Below are positions 38,788-48,566 of a DNA stretch of 64,000 nucleotides, one piece after another (within the stretch, counting starts at the first letter, position 1; every line of letters begins with the position of its first letter). This DNA is from Cupidesulfovibrio sp000226255 (lineage in GTDB: Bacteria > Desulfobacterota > Desulfovibrionia > Desulfovibrionales > Desulfovibrionaceae). The notes under the pieces were generated by a model. That model saw only the letters and a program-made list of their open reading frames with translations, was not told the DNA's origin and made no database searches. Made by a program: the position numbers and the translations under genes. The stretch is taken from NCBI RefSeq assembly GCF_003402415.2, contig NZ_AP036014.1, positions 310,001-374,000 on the forward strand, in the 5' to 3' direction.

Positions 38788-41700
38788 TCAGGCGGTGGCG
38801 GTTATGGCCCCCCGTTCCACGGTGAACAGGGCGGCGTCCGGCGCGGCCGTGCGCAGCATGTCCACGGTATGCGGGTGACAGGTGAAGAACAGTATCTGGT
38901 GCGGCTTTGCCGTGCCGGGGGCTTCCGGATCGTCGGGGGTGTCTGGGATGTCGGGGGCATCCGCTTCGGCTGCGTGGCCGGGCGCTTCGCCGGACTGTCC
39001 GCCGGTCCCGGTCCCGCACAGGGCGGCCAGCGCGGCGGCGGTGCGGGCCGCGCGTTCCGGGTCGAAGTTCACGAGGATGTCGTCCATGATCAGGGGCAGC
39101 GGCTCGGCGTGCAGGGCATGGGTGCGCACGTAGCCCAGGCGCAGGGCCAGGTACAGTTGCTCGCGGGTGCCCCGGCTGAGGTGCTCGTGCGGCACCGGTT
39201 CGCCGTCGGCGGGCACGGCGCGGGGCACGCCGTCTTCCAGCGAGGCGGCGATGGACTGCCAGCGTCCGCCGGTGATGGTCCGGAAGATGGCGGCCGCCTC
39301 GCGGATGACGTGGGGCTGGCGTTCACGCTCGAAGCGCCGCCGCGCCGTGTCGATGAGGTGGCGGGCCAGGGCGTTGCGGCTCCATTCCAGGGCCATCTGC
39401 CGGGCCGATTCCAGCAGGGCGGCCTCCTGTCTGCGCAGGGCGGCCACCTCGTCGGCAGAGGCCACCTGCTCGCGCTGCACGCGCAAGGCGGCGGCCTTGT
39501 CCACCAGTTCCGCCTCGTGCGCGGCCAGTGCGGTGAGTTCCGTGGCCAGTTCGTCGCAGCGGGTCTGCATGGCCTCGCGGTCGGCGGCGGCCAGTTCGGC
39601 GCGCAGCAAGGCCAGCGGGTCCGCCAGGCGGTCGGCGGACGCCTCGCCGGGTGTGTCGGAAACCTCGGGCAGGGCGGCGGCCAGGTGGTCGGCCAGGTCG
39701 CCCTTGCGGCGCAGCAGGTCCTGCCGTTCGGCGAAGAACGCGGCGCGGCGCAGGAAGTCTTCGGCGTCGGCCGCGTCCCCGGCGGCCAGCAGTTCGGCCA
39801 TGGCTGCTGCTGCGGCGGCGTGGGCGGCATCCGCCTCGCGCAGTTCGGCCTGCAGTTCTCCGTGCCGGGCGGCCAGTCTGTCCCGTTCGGCGGCCATGTC
39901 CTCGGCGGCCTTGGCGGCGGCGGCAAGCCCGTCCAGCGTGGCCACGGGGTCGCCGGAGCGGATGCCCTCGGGCAGCACGCTGGCGCAGTCGGCGGCAATG
40001 CGGGCCAGCGGGGTTTCCAGCGCGGCCAGTTCCGCGTCCAGCGCGGCGCGGCGCGCGGCCAGCCCGGCGGCCTCGTTGTCCAGGCGCAGCCAGTCGTCCA
40101 TCACGCCAAGGGCATCGCGGGCCGTGGCCGGGGTAAGGTCCGGGGACAGGCCGCGTTCGGCCAGCCAGGCGCGCCATGCGGCGCGTGCGGCGTCGGATGC
40201 GGCGGCGGCGGTTTCAAGCGCCGCGTCGGCCTCGGCCAGCACCGCGCGTGCCTGCTGCTCCCGCTCCCGCCGGGCGGCCAGTTCCGCCGTGGCGCGTTCC
40301 CGTTCCTGCCGCCGGGCCTCGGCGGCGCGCAGGTCGGCCAGCAGGCGGTCCACCCCGCTCAGCAGGGCGGAGGCGGCCTTGTCGGTGATGTCCTCTTCCG
40401 GGGGGCACAGCGTGGCCAGGGCGGGCACGGCGCGGGCGGCATCGGCCAGCGCCGCCGTTTGCGCCGTCAGCGCCGCCACGCGGGCGGCCAGCGCGTCGGC
40501 CTGCGCCGCGCGGGCCGCGCAGGCCTCCACACGGTCGAACAGCCCGGCCGCCGCTTCCGGGGCGAAGGTTTCCGGCAGGCCGAGTCCGTTGCAGCATGCG
40601 GACCAGTCCGCGCGGGCCGCGCGCAGTGCGTCGTCGGCCGCTTCGCGGGCTTGCAGGGCCTGGAGATGGCGGGCACGCTGGGCGGCGCAGTCGGCCTCGC
40701 GGGCGGCGGCCTCGGCATCGGCCCGGTCGCGCCGGGCGCGGTCCTCGCGGGCGCGTTCCAGCGCACGCTCGGTCATGTCCACGCGGTCGGCAAGGGCGGG
40801 GCCGTCAAGGCCAGATACGCCAGGGGCAGATCCGTCAGGGGCGGCATAGGCTTCGGATATTCCCGCCTCGCGCAGCAGCCGTGCCGCGTCGGCGCGCAGA
40901 CCGTCGCGGTGGTCCGCAAGTTCGTCGCGCCGGGCGGCCAGTTGGGCGGCGCGGGCCGCGTGCGCCGCCAGTGCGGCGGCATCGCGCCGGGGCAGGCCCG
41001 CCACCAGCAGGGCGAGGCCGCACAGCGCGGCCACCGCGCACAGGTACACGGGCGCAAGGCCCATGGCCGTCAGGGGGGCCAGCCCGGCCAGGCTGGCCAG
41101 CCCAGTGAGCGGCGACGCGGCGGAAATGTCCAGCGCACCCCGCAACGCCGCCAGCAGCAGCCCTGCGGCAATCGCGCCCGTTGCCAGCAGCACGCCGCCA
41201 AGAAGCAACAGTGTTGTTGACTTGCGGACCAAGGGCGCGTTGGCGGCGTGGTCGCGCTCGGCGCGGGCGGCTTCGGCCGTGCGTTCGGCCTCCAGGGTCA
41301 GCCCGTCGGCCACCCGGCGCAGGCGGCGCACGGCCTCGGCCCGGCGGTCCAGTTCCTCGCGGGTGGGCGCGGCAATGGCCCGCGCGGCCAGGATGGCCTG
41401 ATTGCAGCGGTCGGAAAGGTCGTCCAGTTGCGCGGCCAGTTCGTCGACGCGGCGGGCGGCGTCGCGGGCGGCCTCGGCGGCGTCGGTGACGGTGCGGGCG
41501 CGTGCGGCCAGCGCCTCGCGGGCGCGGGGCGACGTGTCGAATTGGCGCAGGGTGTCCGGGGTCCAGCCGGGGGAAATGTCCGTCAGCGACCGGACCAGCG
41601 CGGCGGCCTGCACGCCCAGTTCGGCGCGCAGCCCCGGCAGTTCCGCCAGCGCGGACCCGGCCTGCGCGCGCAGGGTGCGCAGCCGTTCGGCCTGCTCCGC

Positions 41701-43008
41701 GTCCAGGGTGGCGGCGGGGTCCGTGCCCAGCGCATCGGCCTGGGCCTGGGCAAGTTCCGCCGCGTGGCGGGCGGCCTCGTGCTCGGCGGCGCGGCGGTCG
41801 CGTTCGGCGCGGGCCTGGCGCAGGTCGGCCCCAGCCGTTTCCATGCCCGCCTCGTGGGCGGCCACGGCCTCTCGCGTGAACAGTGAACGGTCGAACCCGC
41901 GCACCCGCTCCGGGGTCCAGTCCGCGCCAAGGACGGCCAGCAGACGTTCGCGGTCGGCGCGGTTGCGCTCCATGTCGGCCAGCAGGGCGGGCAGGGCGGC
42001 GCGGGCGTTGCGATGGCTGGCCTTGCGTTCCAGCAGCGCGCGCAGTGCGGGCGCGGCGGCCAGCAGCCGGGCGTCGGGCGCGTGCCCTGCCAGCGCGGCT
42101 TCCAGCGCCGTCAGTTGGTCGCGCAGCCCCTGCGCCCGCAGCCCTCGTTCGGCGGCGCGTTCGCGCTCGCGCTCGAAGCGGACCTTGCCGTCCTGCGGAA
42201 AGCGTTCGACCACCACCTCCAGTCGGGCAAGCTGCCCTTCCACGGCCACCAGTTCCTGCCACTGCCGCCATACGCCCAGGCGGCGTTCCAGCGCGCGGTG
42301 CTCGGCCTCGCGGGTGGCGCGGTCCGCGCGCACCCCGGCCAGCCGGGCGGACAGGTCGTCCAGTTCGGCCGACAGGGCGTCGTAGCGGGCGGTGTCCCGC
42401 TCGTGGGCGCGCAGGCTGGCGCGCAGGGTTTCCAGTTCCTTCAGCGCGTCGTTGAGCGGCGGCTTGCGGCCGTCGGGCAGGAACAGCGCGGCCATGCGGC
42501 CGGAAAGGTCGTCCAGCAGTTGGCTGGGCGGGCGCAGCCCCTGCCCTGCCCCGGCCCCCAGCAGCACGTTGCGTGCGCCTTCGGCGGAGAGCGAGGAAAA
42601 TTCCTGCAATTCCGAAAGGCTGAATCCGTAAATATTGCGGTAGAGGTCGGGCGTCACGCCGTGCAGCAGGGCGGCGGCCAGTTCCGCGTCCAGCGGCGTG
42701 CCCTGGGCGTCGGTGAGGGTCAGCGGGCCGCCGTGCGCGCCGGGGCGGCGGGTGAGCCGCACAACGCCGCAGCGGTCGGTGTGCAGGGTGAGCGTGCCGC
42801 CCGCATCCGCCGCGCGGCCCGAAAGGGGCACGCGGTGCGCGGCGCGGCTGCGCGGGTAGCCCGCCAGCATGGCCCGGAAGAAGTCGAGGCAGGTGGATTT
42901 GCCCGCCTCGTTGCTGCCCAGGAAGATGGACAGCCCCGGCGGCAGTTGCGGAATGGTCTGGCCCGCCAGAACCCCGAAGCCGTCGATGTGCGCGCGCTGG
43001 ATGTACAT
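38788..43008 (-). CDS. YhaN-like AAA ATPase (SbcC/Rad50-related)
   Basis: 1406 aa. The N-terminal ATPase half has Walker A GSNEAGKST (about residues 31-39) after MYIQRAHIDGFG. The C-terminal half has the ABC signature-like LSRGTREQLYLALRLG and Walker B PLPLIMDDILVNFD. Between them lie about 1,000 residues of Ala/Arg/Glu-rich coiled coil broken by two adjacent hydrophobic stretches near 555-625, which could be a membrane hairpin and resemble the YhaN subgroup rather than SbcC. It shares one base with the upstream nuclease gene (ATGA), so the two act together in DNA end processing or repair. Confidence 0.85.
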   Translation of the reverse strand: MYIQRAHIDGFGVLAGQTIPQLPPGLSIFLGSNEAGKSTCLDFFRAMLAGYPRSRAAHRVPLSGRAADAGGTLTLHTDRCGVVRLTRRPGAHGGPLTLTDAQGTPLDAELAAALLHGVTPDLYRNIYGFSLSELQEFSSLSAEGARNVLLGAGAGQGLRPPSQLLDDLSGRMAALFLPDGRKPPLNDALKELETLRASLRAHERDTARYDALSAELDDLSARLAGVRADRATREAEHRALERRLGVWRQWQELVAVEGQLARLEVVVERFPQDGKVRFERERERAAERGLRAQGLRDQLTALEAALAGHAPDARLLAAAPALRALLERKASHRNARAALPALLADMERNRADRERLLAVLGADWTPERVRGFDRSLFTREAVAAHEAGMETAGADLRQARAERDRRAAEHEAARHAAELAQAQADALGTDPAATLDAEQAERLRTLRAQAGSALAELPGLRAELGVQAAALVRSLTDISPGWTPDTLRQFDTSPRAREALAARARTVTDAAEAARDAARRVDELAAQLDDLSDRCNQAILAARAIAAPTREELDRRAEAVRRLRRVADGLTLEAERTAEAARAERDHAANAPLVRKSTTLLLLGGVLLATGAIAAGLLLAALRGALDISAASPLTGLASLAGLAPLTAMGLAPVYLCAVAALCGLALLVAGLPRRDAAALAAHAARAAQLAARRDELADHRDGLRADAARLLREAGISEAYAAPDGSAPGVSGLDGPALADRVDMTERALERAREDRARRDRADAEAAAREADCAAQRARHLQALQAREAADDALRAARADWSACCNGLGLPETFAPEAAAGLFDRVEACAARAAQADALAARVAALTAQTAALADAARAVPALATLCPPEEDITDKAASALLSGVDRLLADLRAAEARRQERERATAELAARREREQQARAVLAEADAALETAAAASDAARAAWRAWLAERGLSPDLTPATARDALGVMDDWLRLDNEAAGLAARRAALDAELAALETPLARIAADCASVLPEGIRSGDPVATLDGLAAAAKAAEDMAAERDRLAARHGELQAELREADAAHAAAAAAMAELLAAGDAADAEDFLRRAAFFAERQDLLRRKGDLADHLAAALPEVSDTPGEASADRLADPLALLRAELAAADREAMQTRCDELATELTALAAHEAELVDKAAALRVQREQVASADEVAALRRQEAALLESARQMALEWSRNALARHLIDTARRRFERERQPHVIREAAAIFRTITGGRWQSIAASLEDGVPRAVPADGEPVPHEHLSRGTREQLYLALRLGYVRTHALHAEPLPLIMDDILVNFDPERAARTAAALAALCGTGTGGQSGEAPGHAAEADAPDIPDTPDDPEAPGTAKPHQILFFTCHPHTVDMLRTAAPDAALFTVERGAITATA

Positions 43009-44519
43009 CAGTCGGCCTCCAGCATGTCGCAGCAGATGCGTTCGGCGTCGTCCAGCAGGGCGGCCAGGTCTTCGGGCGTCAGGGCGTCGGTGGGGCCCAG
43101 GAAGCGGCGGCCGCGCGGTCCGTCGTACAGCGGGGCGAGCACGGCGGCGGCCAGGGCGCGCAAGGCGGCTGGGTTCGGTTGGGGGGGCACGTCGGGTGGT
43201 TGCCCGTTCGTGGACGCGGCGGCAAGGCCCCCCGCAGGGCAGGCTGTCGGGTCGCCCGCAGGCGGTTCCGGCAGGCCCCGCGCGGCGGCGGCCACGCGCA
43301 ACACCTCGCCCAGCAGGTCGTCGCGCTGGCGCAGCGCGTCCATGTCCACGTCGGGCCGGGTGCGCAGTTCGATATCCTTGACCCAGGCAAGGGGGGCCAG
43401 CGAGGCCCCGGCCTCGCGCAGCATTTCCAGCAATCCTTCGACGACGCCGGGGCGGCGCAGGTGGCGGTCCAGCGGGCCGCGCCCGTGCAGGACGACCCGG
43501 AACAGGGTGGCTTCCACGGGTGAGAACGCGGAAGGCATGCCGGACGGCGCGCCCGCTGCCGCATCGTCCCCGGCGGCGCGCTCCATGGCTTCAAGGATGC
43601 GGCCGTGCAGCGTTTCGAGGGAGGCAGCGCCGTTGCCGTCGTCGTCATTGCCGCCATTGCCGCCAGTTCCGCCATTGCCGATGGTTACCTCCACCACCTG
43701 CCAGCGCACCGGGGCCAGCGGCCGGAACTCCAGTTCCACCTCGCCGTCGTCGTGCACGGTGACCAACTGGCAGCCGCGCGGGCCATCCTCGTTGATGTGC
43801 AGCCCCTGCGTGGAACCGGGGTAGACCACGTGGGGCCGCGTGCGCAGCACCTGCGGCAGATGGATGTGCCCCAGCGCCCAGTAGTCCAGGCCCGTGGCGG
43901 CCAGGTCGTCCAGGGTGCACGGGGCGTAGCGGCCCGCGTCGCGACTGCCCGGCGTGGTGCCCACGTTGCAGTGCAGCACGCCGATCTGCGGCGCGCCGGG
44001 GGGCACGTCCATGTCCTGAACCGTGCCCTGAAGCAGGGCCTGAACCGTGGCGGCGCGGGCAAAGCGTTTGGCCAGGTTGCGGCCTTCGCGGTCGGTCTCG
44101 TGGCTTACGCCGTGCACCACGGCCACCACGCGGCCGTCGCGGGTCACGGGGTACGCCTCCGCCTGCGGGCCGAACACGGTGACCCCATCCGGCCAGCGCA
44201 GCGATTTCACGCGCGAGGTCAGGGGGTCGTGGTTGCCGTGGGCGATGAACACCCGCACGCCCGCTTCCGCCAGCCGCGCGCAGCCGTCGCGCAGGGCCAC
44301 CTGGGCGCGCAGGCTGCCGTCCTCGTGGTTGTGCACGTCGCCCGCGATGAGCAGCGCGTCGGGCAGCTCGGCAAGGCACAGATCCACCAGCCGTTCCCAC
44401 GCGGTGAAGGTGGCGCGGTGCAGCCGGTCGGCCAGGCGGGGCGGAAGGTCGCGCGAGACGCCCGCGAAGGCGGCGTCGAGGTGCAGGTCTGCGGCGTGGA
44501 CGAAGCGGAATGCTGGCAT
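43008..44519 (-). CDS. YhaO/SbcD-like metallophosphoesterase (DNA exonuclease)
   Basis: 503 aa. The calcineurin-like phosphoesterase motifs are all present: FVHAADLHLD, IAGDVHN, AHGNHDP, VLHCNVG and ALGHIHLPQV, so the two-metal active site is complete. The C-terminal 200 residues contain a variable capping domain and a Gly/Asn/Asp-rich insertion (IGNGGTGGNGGNDDDGNG). By analogy with Mre11/SbcD it would be a nuclease controlled by the ATPase encoded next (overlap ATGA at 43008). The pair forms its own operon. Confidence 0.88.
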   Translation of the reverse strand: MPAFRFVHAADLHLDAAFAGVSRDLPPRLADRLHRATFTAWERLVDLCLAELPDALLIAGDVHNHEDGSLRAQVALRDGCARLAEAGVRVFIAHGNHDPLTSRVKSLRWPDGVTVFGPQAEAYPVTRDGRVVAVVHGVSHETDREGRNLAKRFARAATVQALLQGTVQDMDVPPGAPQIGVLHCNVGTTPGSRDAGRYAPCTLDDLAATGLDYWALGHIHLPQVLRTRPHVVYPGSTQGLHINEDGPRGCQLVTVHDDGEVELEFRPLAPVRWQVVEVTIGNGGTGGNGGNDDDGNGAASLETLHGRILEAMERAAGDDAAAGAPSGMPSAFSPVEATLFRVVLHGRGPLDRHLRRPGVVEGLLEMLREAGASLAPLAWVKDIELRTRPDVDMDALRQRDDLLGEVLRVAAAARGLPEPPAGDPTACPAGGLAAASTNGQPPDVPPQPNPAALRALAAAVLAPLYDGPRGRRFLGPTDALTPEDLAALLDDAERICCDMLEAD

Positions 44520-44712
44520 GGGTGACCGATGGTTGGGGTGATGCAGGAAATCCGCGTGGCGTGGCCCGTGTCCGGGGCGGCGGTCGAAACGATGCGGCCC
44601 GCGCCCGGCCCCGCGTGATGGCGGCGCGCGTACCTGTCTAGCACGGGGAGCGGCGGGCCGTCACCGTATCCGGCGCGTATGGGCCGGGGCATGGCGGAAG
44701 CGGATGTCGGCG

Positions 44713-45537
44713 CTACCCGCGCCGTTCCGCCGCGTACACCCCCGGCGAAATGCCCATGAGCCGCCTGAAGGCACGGTTCAGGTGGCTCTGGTCATAGAAC
44801 CCCGCCGCCTGGGCGACCTCGGGCAGGGGCAAGGGGCCGTCCAGCAAGGCGCGCGCGTGGCGGATGCGCTCGCCCTGCTGGTACTCGTGCGGCGAAAGGC
44901 CGGTATGCCGCTGGAAGACCCGCTGGAAGTGGCAGGGCGACAGCCCGGCCAGCGCGGCCAGGTCGGCCAGCCGCAGCGGATCGGCATGGTGCGCGCGGAT
45001 GTGGGCGGCAACCCGGTTGATGGCCGACGCGTGGCGTTCCGGCGGCAGTATCTCAGGGGGGGCGATGTCGGCATGGCGCAGCAGCGCGACGAGGAAGGCC
45101 AGCAGGGCCTCTTCGCGTTCCAGCGTCGAGGCGGGCCGGGTGAGCACGCCCAGCAGGCGGCGGAACTGCCGGGCCAGGGGGGCGTCATCCAGCACGGGGG
45201 ACGCGAAGCGCGGGTGCGCGTTCGTCGTGCCCGTCAATTCGGAAGCCAGGGCGTGCACCCGTTCCGGCGGCAGGCTGAGCACGCGGTAGCAGTGCGGCCC
45301 CGTGGCCTCGCAGGCATGGCGCTGGCCGGGGGCGATCACGAACAGACCGTGCGCCGGAATGACGCACGACATGTCCGGCAGGCGCAGCACCCGTTGTCCC
45401 GCGTCCACCACCCCCACGCAGTAGCTGCCGTGGGCGTGGGCCGGAAAGCGCGCCTCCACGCCCCGGCCCAGCACGAGCTGCACGTCCGGCAGGTCCGGCA
45501 CGCGCGGAAAACGGATGTGGGGATGTTGCGGCGTCAT
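44713..45537 (-). CDS. AraC-family transcriptional regulator with cupin sensor
   Basis: 274 aa. The N-terminal AraC-type cupin barrel (about residues 1-140) has HAHGSYCVGVV at the start of the barrel. The C-terminal DNA-binding domain has both helix-turn-helix motifs: LRLADLAALAGLSPCHFQRVF and LPEVAQAAGFYDQSHLNRAF, then GISPGVY. This second motif is the usual AraC signature. It starts 24 bases downstream of a small cupin gene on the same strand, suggesting an operon and a shared ligand. Confidence 0.92.
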   Translation of the reverse strand: MTPQHPHIRFPRVPDLPDVQLVLGRGVEARFPAHAHGSYCVGVVDAGQRVLRLPDMSCVIPAHGLFVIAPGQRHACEATGPHCYRVLSLPPERVHALASELTGTTNAHPRFASPVLDDAPLARQFRRLLGVLTRPASTLEREEALLAFLVALLRHADIAPPEILPPERHASAINRVAAHIRAHHADPLRLADLAALAGLSPCHFQRVFQRHTGLSPHEYQQGERIRHARALLDGPLPLPEVAQAAGFYDQSHLNRAFRRLMGISPGVYAAERRG

Positions 45538-45561
45538 GCGCCTCCGGAGGCGGGCATGGGG

Positions 45562-45957
45562 TTACAGCAGCGCCGGAAAGAACTTGGCCAGCAGCCACAG
45601 GCCCTCGTCGCCTGCCTGAACGCGGTGGGCCGTGCCCATGGGAATGACGTTGACCGAGCCGGGGCGGTATTCCATGCCCTGTCCGGATACCTCGGCCCGG
45701 CCGGACCCGTGCATGACCTCGTGCAATTCCCATTGGCCTTCGTGGGCGTGCGTTTCAAGGGTGCACCCCGGCGCTACCCGCACCATGTGGCAGGACAACC
45801 GCCCCTCGGTGGACGCGCCGCGCACGAGGTGCTTCATTTCCACGCCCCGGAAGGACGGGTGTTGATTCCACGCCATGCCGTCGGCGTCGCGCCGGCCTTC
45901 GGGGCAGCCGATTTCCGCGTGGTCCATGCACTCGCCGAGATTTTCTGCCGTCTTCAT
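45562..45957 (-). CDS. Cupin-domain protein
   Basis: 131 aa single-domain cupin. Motif 1 is seen as CTLETHAHEGQWELHEVMHG with two His and a Glu for metal binding; motif 2 is in YRPGSVNVIPMGTAHRV. ATG 45957 has GGGAGA seven bases before it; the longer frame is not supported. The enzyme activity or ligand is unknown. It precedes the AraC-type regulator and may supply or modify its signal. Confidence 0.83.
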   Translation of the reverse strand: MKTAENLGECMDHAEIGCPEGRRDADGMAWNQHPSFRGVEMKHLVRGASTEGRLSCHMVRVAPGCTLETHAHEGQWELHEVMHGSGRAEVSGQGMEYRPGSVNVIPMGTAHRVQAGDEGLWLLAKFFPALL

Positions 45958-46133
45958 CCGGTATTCTCCCGTGTATGGGCGCAGGGCGTCTTGCCCGCAC
46001 CGGGGAAACCATACGTTCGGCGTGTGCGTGCGTCTTGGACGATCATGCGATCTGGAACCCTCCGGCAGGTTCCGTGTTGCCTGCCACATTCCGCTCCGTC
46101 CCGTCCACCGCCCGTCCCGCGGCCTGACCCGCG

Positions 46134-46187
46134 CCAGCCCTGCCAATCCTGCCAATCCTGCCAGTCCTGGCGGTCCTGGCGGTCCCG
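46134..46187. repeat. 9-bp tandem repeat upstream of dinB
   Basis: Six units of CCARYCCTG type (CCAGCCCTG, CCAATCCTG twice, CCAGTCCTG, GCGGTCCTG, GCGGTCCCG) in the noncoding gap between the divergent cupin and dinB genes, 45 bases before dinB. Confidence 0.75.
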
Positions 46188-46231
46188 ACGTCCGCGCCCC
46201 GCTTCCGGCCCCGCCCCCCCTCTGCTAGAAG

Positions 46232-47611
46232 ATGGGCATGGCGCAACGCTGGATCATGCATATCGACATGGACGCCTTTTTCGCGTCCGTGGAGCAGATG
46301 GACGACCCTTCCCTGCGGGGCAAGCCGGTGGCCGTGGGCGGCTCGCACCGGGGGGTCGTTTCCGCCGCGTCGTACGAGGCGCGGCGCTTTGGCGTGCGTT
46401 CGGCCCTGCCCATGAGCACGGCGCTGCGGCTGTGCCCGCATCTGGTCGTGGTGCCGGGGCGCATGCGCCGCTACGCCGAGCTTTCGCACCGCATCATGGA
46501 TGCGCTGCGCGAATTCTCGCCGCTGGTGGAGCCCGCCTCCGTGGATGAGGCCTATCTGGACGCAACGGGCCTGGAACGCTTGTTCGGCCCGGTGGAGACC
46601 ATGAGCATGGCGGTGAAGGCCCGCGTGCGCGACGTGACCGGCGGGCTTACCTGTTCGGTGGGCGCGGCCCCGGTGAAGTTTCTGGCCAAGATCGCCTCGG
46701 ACGTGAACAAGCCGGACGGCCTGTTCATCCTGTATCCGGAAGACGTGGCGGAATTTCTGCGCACCTTGCCGGTGGGACGCATACCGGGGGTGGGCAAGCG
46801 GTCGCTGGCCGCGCTGGAACAGCTTGGCGTGCGCTGCGCGGGCGACGTGTTGCGCTATTCGCGCGAGTTCTGGGAACGGCGCTTCGGCAAGGGCGGGGCG
46901 CACCTGCACGAGCGGGCCAGCGGCGTGGACCCGCGCGGGGTGGAGCCGTATTCCGAGCCCAAGTCGGAAAGCGCGGAAAATACCTTTGCCGAGGATACGA
47001 GGGACCGCGCCGTGCTGCGGCGCTGGCTGCTGGCGCAGGCCGAGCGGGTGGGGGCATCGCTGCGGCGGCAGCGGCTGGCGGGCCGCACCATTACGCTGAA
47101 GGTGAAGTACGCCGACTTCCGGTCCATAACCCGCAGCCACAGCCTGCCCGAGCCCACGGCGTCCACCGAGACCATCTTCGACGAGGCGTGCCGCCTGCTG
47201 GACGCGCTGGAACTGGCGGACAAGGTGCGGCTGATCGGGGTGGGGGTGTCCAACTTCGGTCCGGCCAATCACGGGCCGCGCCAGCTCACCTTGCCGCTGG
47301 ACATTCCCGGCAGGGGAAAGGGTGGGAAGGAGCCTGGCAGGGACGTCGTGGTGCGGGGCGCGGCCGGTGCATGCCGCGTGGGGACATCCGCCGAACATGA
47401 TGAACTGGATGGGCCAGATGCGTTGGACGGGCCAGGTGGGCCGGACGGGCAGATCGCCTCCACCGTCGCAATTCCCACCGAATTCATCCCCGCGCCGGAC
47501 GAGAACCGCCGCAAGAAACTGGACGCTGCGCTGGATGCCCTGCGCGACCGGCATGGACGCGAGGCCGTGGTGCGCGGACGCCTGTTCGGGTTCGATCCCC
47601 GAAAGAAGTAG
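46232..47611 (+). CDS. dinB: DNA polymerase IV (Y family)
   Basis: 459 aa. The catalytic acidic residues are in MHIDMDAFFASVE and PASVDEAYLD; the thumb and little-finger domains follow. QLTLPLD (about residue 350) fits the beta-clamp binding motif QLxLPL. Unusually, the clamp motif is not at the C-terminus: about 105 further residues follow, with a Gly/Asp/Pro linker (GPDALDGPGGPDGQ) and an HGREAVVRGRLFGFDP tail typical of longer DinB proteins. ATG 46238 is an alternative start. It performs error-prone bypass synthesis; no LexA box was recognised upstream. Confidence 0.95.
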   Translation: MGMAQRWIMHIDMDAFFASVEQMDDPSLRGKPVAVGGSHRGVVSAASYEARRFGVRSALPMSTALRLCPHLVVVPGRMRRYAELSHRIMDALREFSPLVEPASVDEAYLDATGLERLFGPVETMSMAVKARVRDVTGGLTCSVGAAPVKFLAKIASDVNKPDGLFILYPEDVAEFLRTLPVGRIPGVGKRSLAALEQLGVRCAGDVLRYSREFWERRFGKGGAHLHERASGVDPRGVEPYSEPKSESAENTFAEDTRDRAVLRRWLLAQAERVGASLRRQRLAGRTITLKVKYADFRSITRSHSLPEPTASTETIFDEACRLLDALELADKVRLIGVGVSNFGPANHGPRQLTLPLDIPGRGKGGKEPGRDVVVRGAAGACRVGTSAEHDELDGPDALDGPGGPDGQIASTVAIPTEFIPAPDENRRKKLDAALDALRDRHGREAVVRGRLFGFDPRKK

Positions 47612-47709
47612 ATCGCGCCCGAGCGGGAAACAGAAGTGACCCTGTGGGGGCAGTGCGGCTGCATCGCGGTAACATGCAAGGTTTTTTTCAGTATAGCATC
47701 ATTGAGAAC

Positions 47710-47785
47710 GTTTTGGGGAAGATGGGAGGGGGTGCGGGGGAGGGAAGGAACCCCTTTTCCAAAAGGGGTTCCTTCCCTCCCCCGC
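47710..47785 (-). terminator. Conserved 3' hairpin element behind pabC (copy 2)
   Basis: Perfect 25-bp inverted repeat (47734-47758 / 47761-47785) with a 2-base centre, TTTT/AAAA at the tip and, on the minus strand, a C-rich tail ending CCCCAAAACG. It starts 8 bases past the pabC stop and matches the element behind hisF (26741-26799). It lies between converging dinB and pabC and may terminate both. Confidence 0.7.
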
Positions 47786-47792
47786 ATTGTGT

Positions 47793-48566
47793 TCATTCCC
47801 CAAGCAACACCGGGTTGCACCGCTGGCAGGTGGCGAAATCGGGCGCGAAGGCGTGCGCGCCGATGACGGTCACCGGGCGCATGCCTTGCAGCGAGTTCAG
47901 CAGGTAGGCGTGGCGGAAGGCGCGCAATTCCCCGGCGCGCACGGTGCAGTCGCGCACGGGCAGCAGGTCGCGCGCGGCGGCCAGGGTGGTGCTGGGCAGG
48001 CGGCAGCCGCCAGTGGGGGTGCAGAAGCATTCGCCGTCGCCGAACAGCAGGGCGGCGGTGGTGGCCTCCACCACGATGCCGCCGGGCTGGGTGAGCACCG
48101 CATCGTCCTGCCCCAGGGCGCGGGCGGCCCGGCGTTCCAGATAGCACAGCATGTAGTTCATGGATTTGTGCACCGCCAGCGAGCCTTGCGTGGCGGGCGC
48201 GGCCAGGCGCAGGCTGTAGGTGCGGTCCGGCGCGGGAGGGTCGTAGGGGGCGGCGGTGACGATGGGCGCGACGGCGGCGTCCTCTTCCTCCACCGGGGCG
48301 AAGATGTTCACCCGGGCCTGCCGCCCGCCAAGGCCGTTGGCCTGCACCACTTCCGCGATGACGTAGTCGTAGTCCACGGGCTGCGCGGAAAGGCCGAAGT
48401 GGGCCAGGCTGGCCTCCAGCCGCGCCACGTGCGCCGCAAGGCGGCTGGGCGCCCGGCCGTTCCACAGAAGGGTCTCGAAGAACCCCGCCCCGTACCGGAA
48501 GGCCGGACTGCCGATGTCCAGCCGCACCCCGCCCTCGTGCAACGCGCCGCCTTGCCAGTGGATCAT
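47793..48566 (-). CDS. pabC: Aminodeoxychorismate lyase-like class IV aminotransferase
   Basis: 257 aa PLP enzyme of the branched-chain aminotransferase / ADC lyase fold. Seen are PAFRYGAGFFETLLW near the N-terminus, the PLP lysine in HKSMNYMLCYLERR, and GGIVVEATTAALLF with the conserved Glu. Its place directly after pabB, with an ATGA overlap at 48566-48563, points to release of 4-aminobenzoate and pyruvate. ATG 48566 is seven bases after GGGAGG; the ATG two codons earlier is too close to that site. D-amino-acid transaminase is the alternative by family alone. Confidence 0.87.
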   Translation of the reverse strand: MIHWQGGALHEGGVRLDIGSPAFRYGAGFFETLLWNGRAPSRLAAHVARLEASLAHFGLSAQPVDYDYVIAEVVQANGLGGRQARVNIFAPVEEEDAAVAPIVTAAPYDPPAPDRTYSLRLAAPATQGSLAVHKSMNYMLCYLERRAARALGQDDAVLTQPGGIVVEATTAALLFGDGECFCTPTGGCRLPSTTLAAARDLLPVRDCTVRAGELRAFRHAYLLNSLQGMRPVTVIGAHAFAPDFATCQRCNPVLLGE

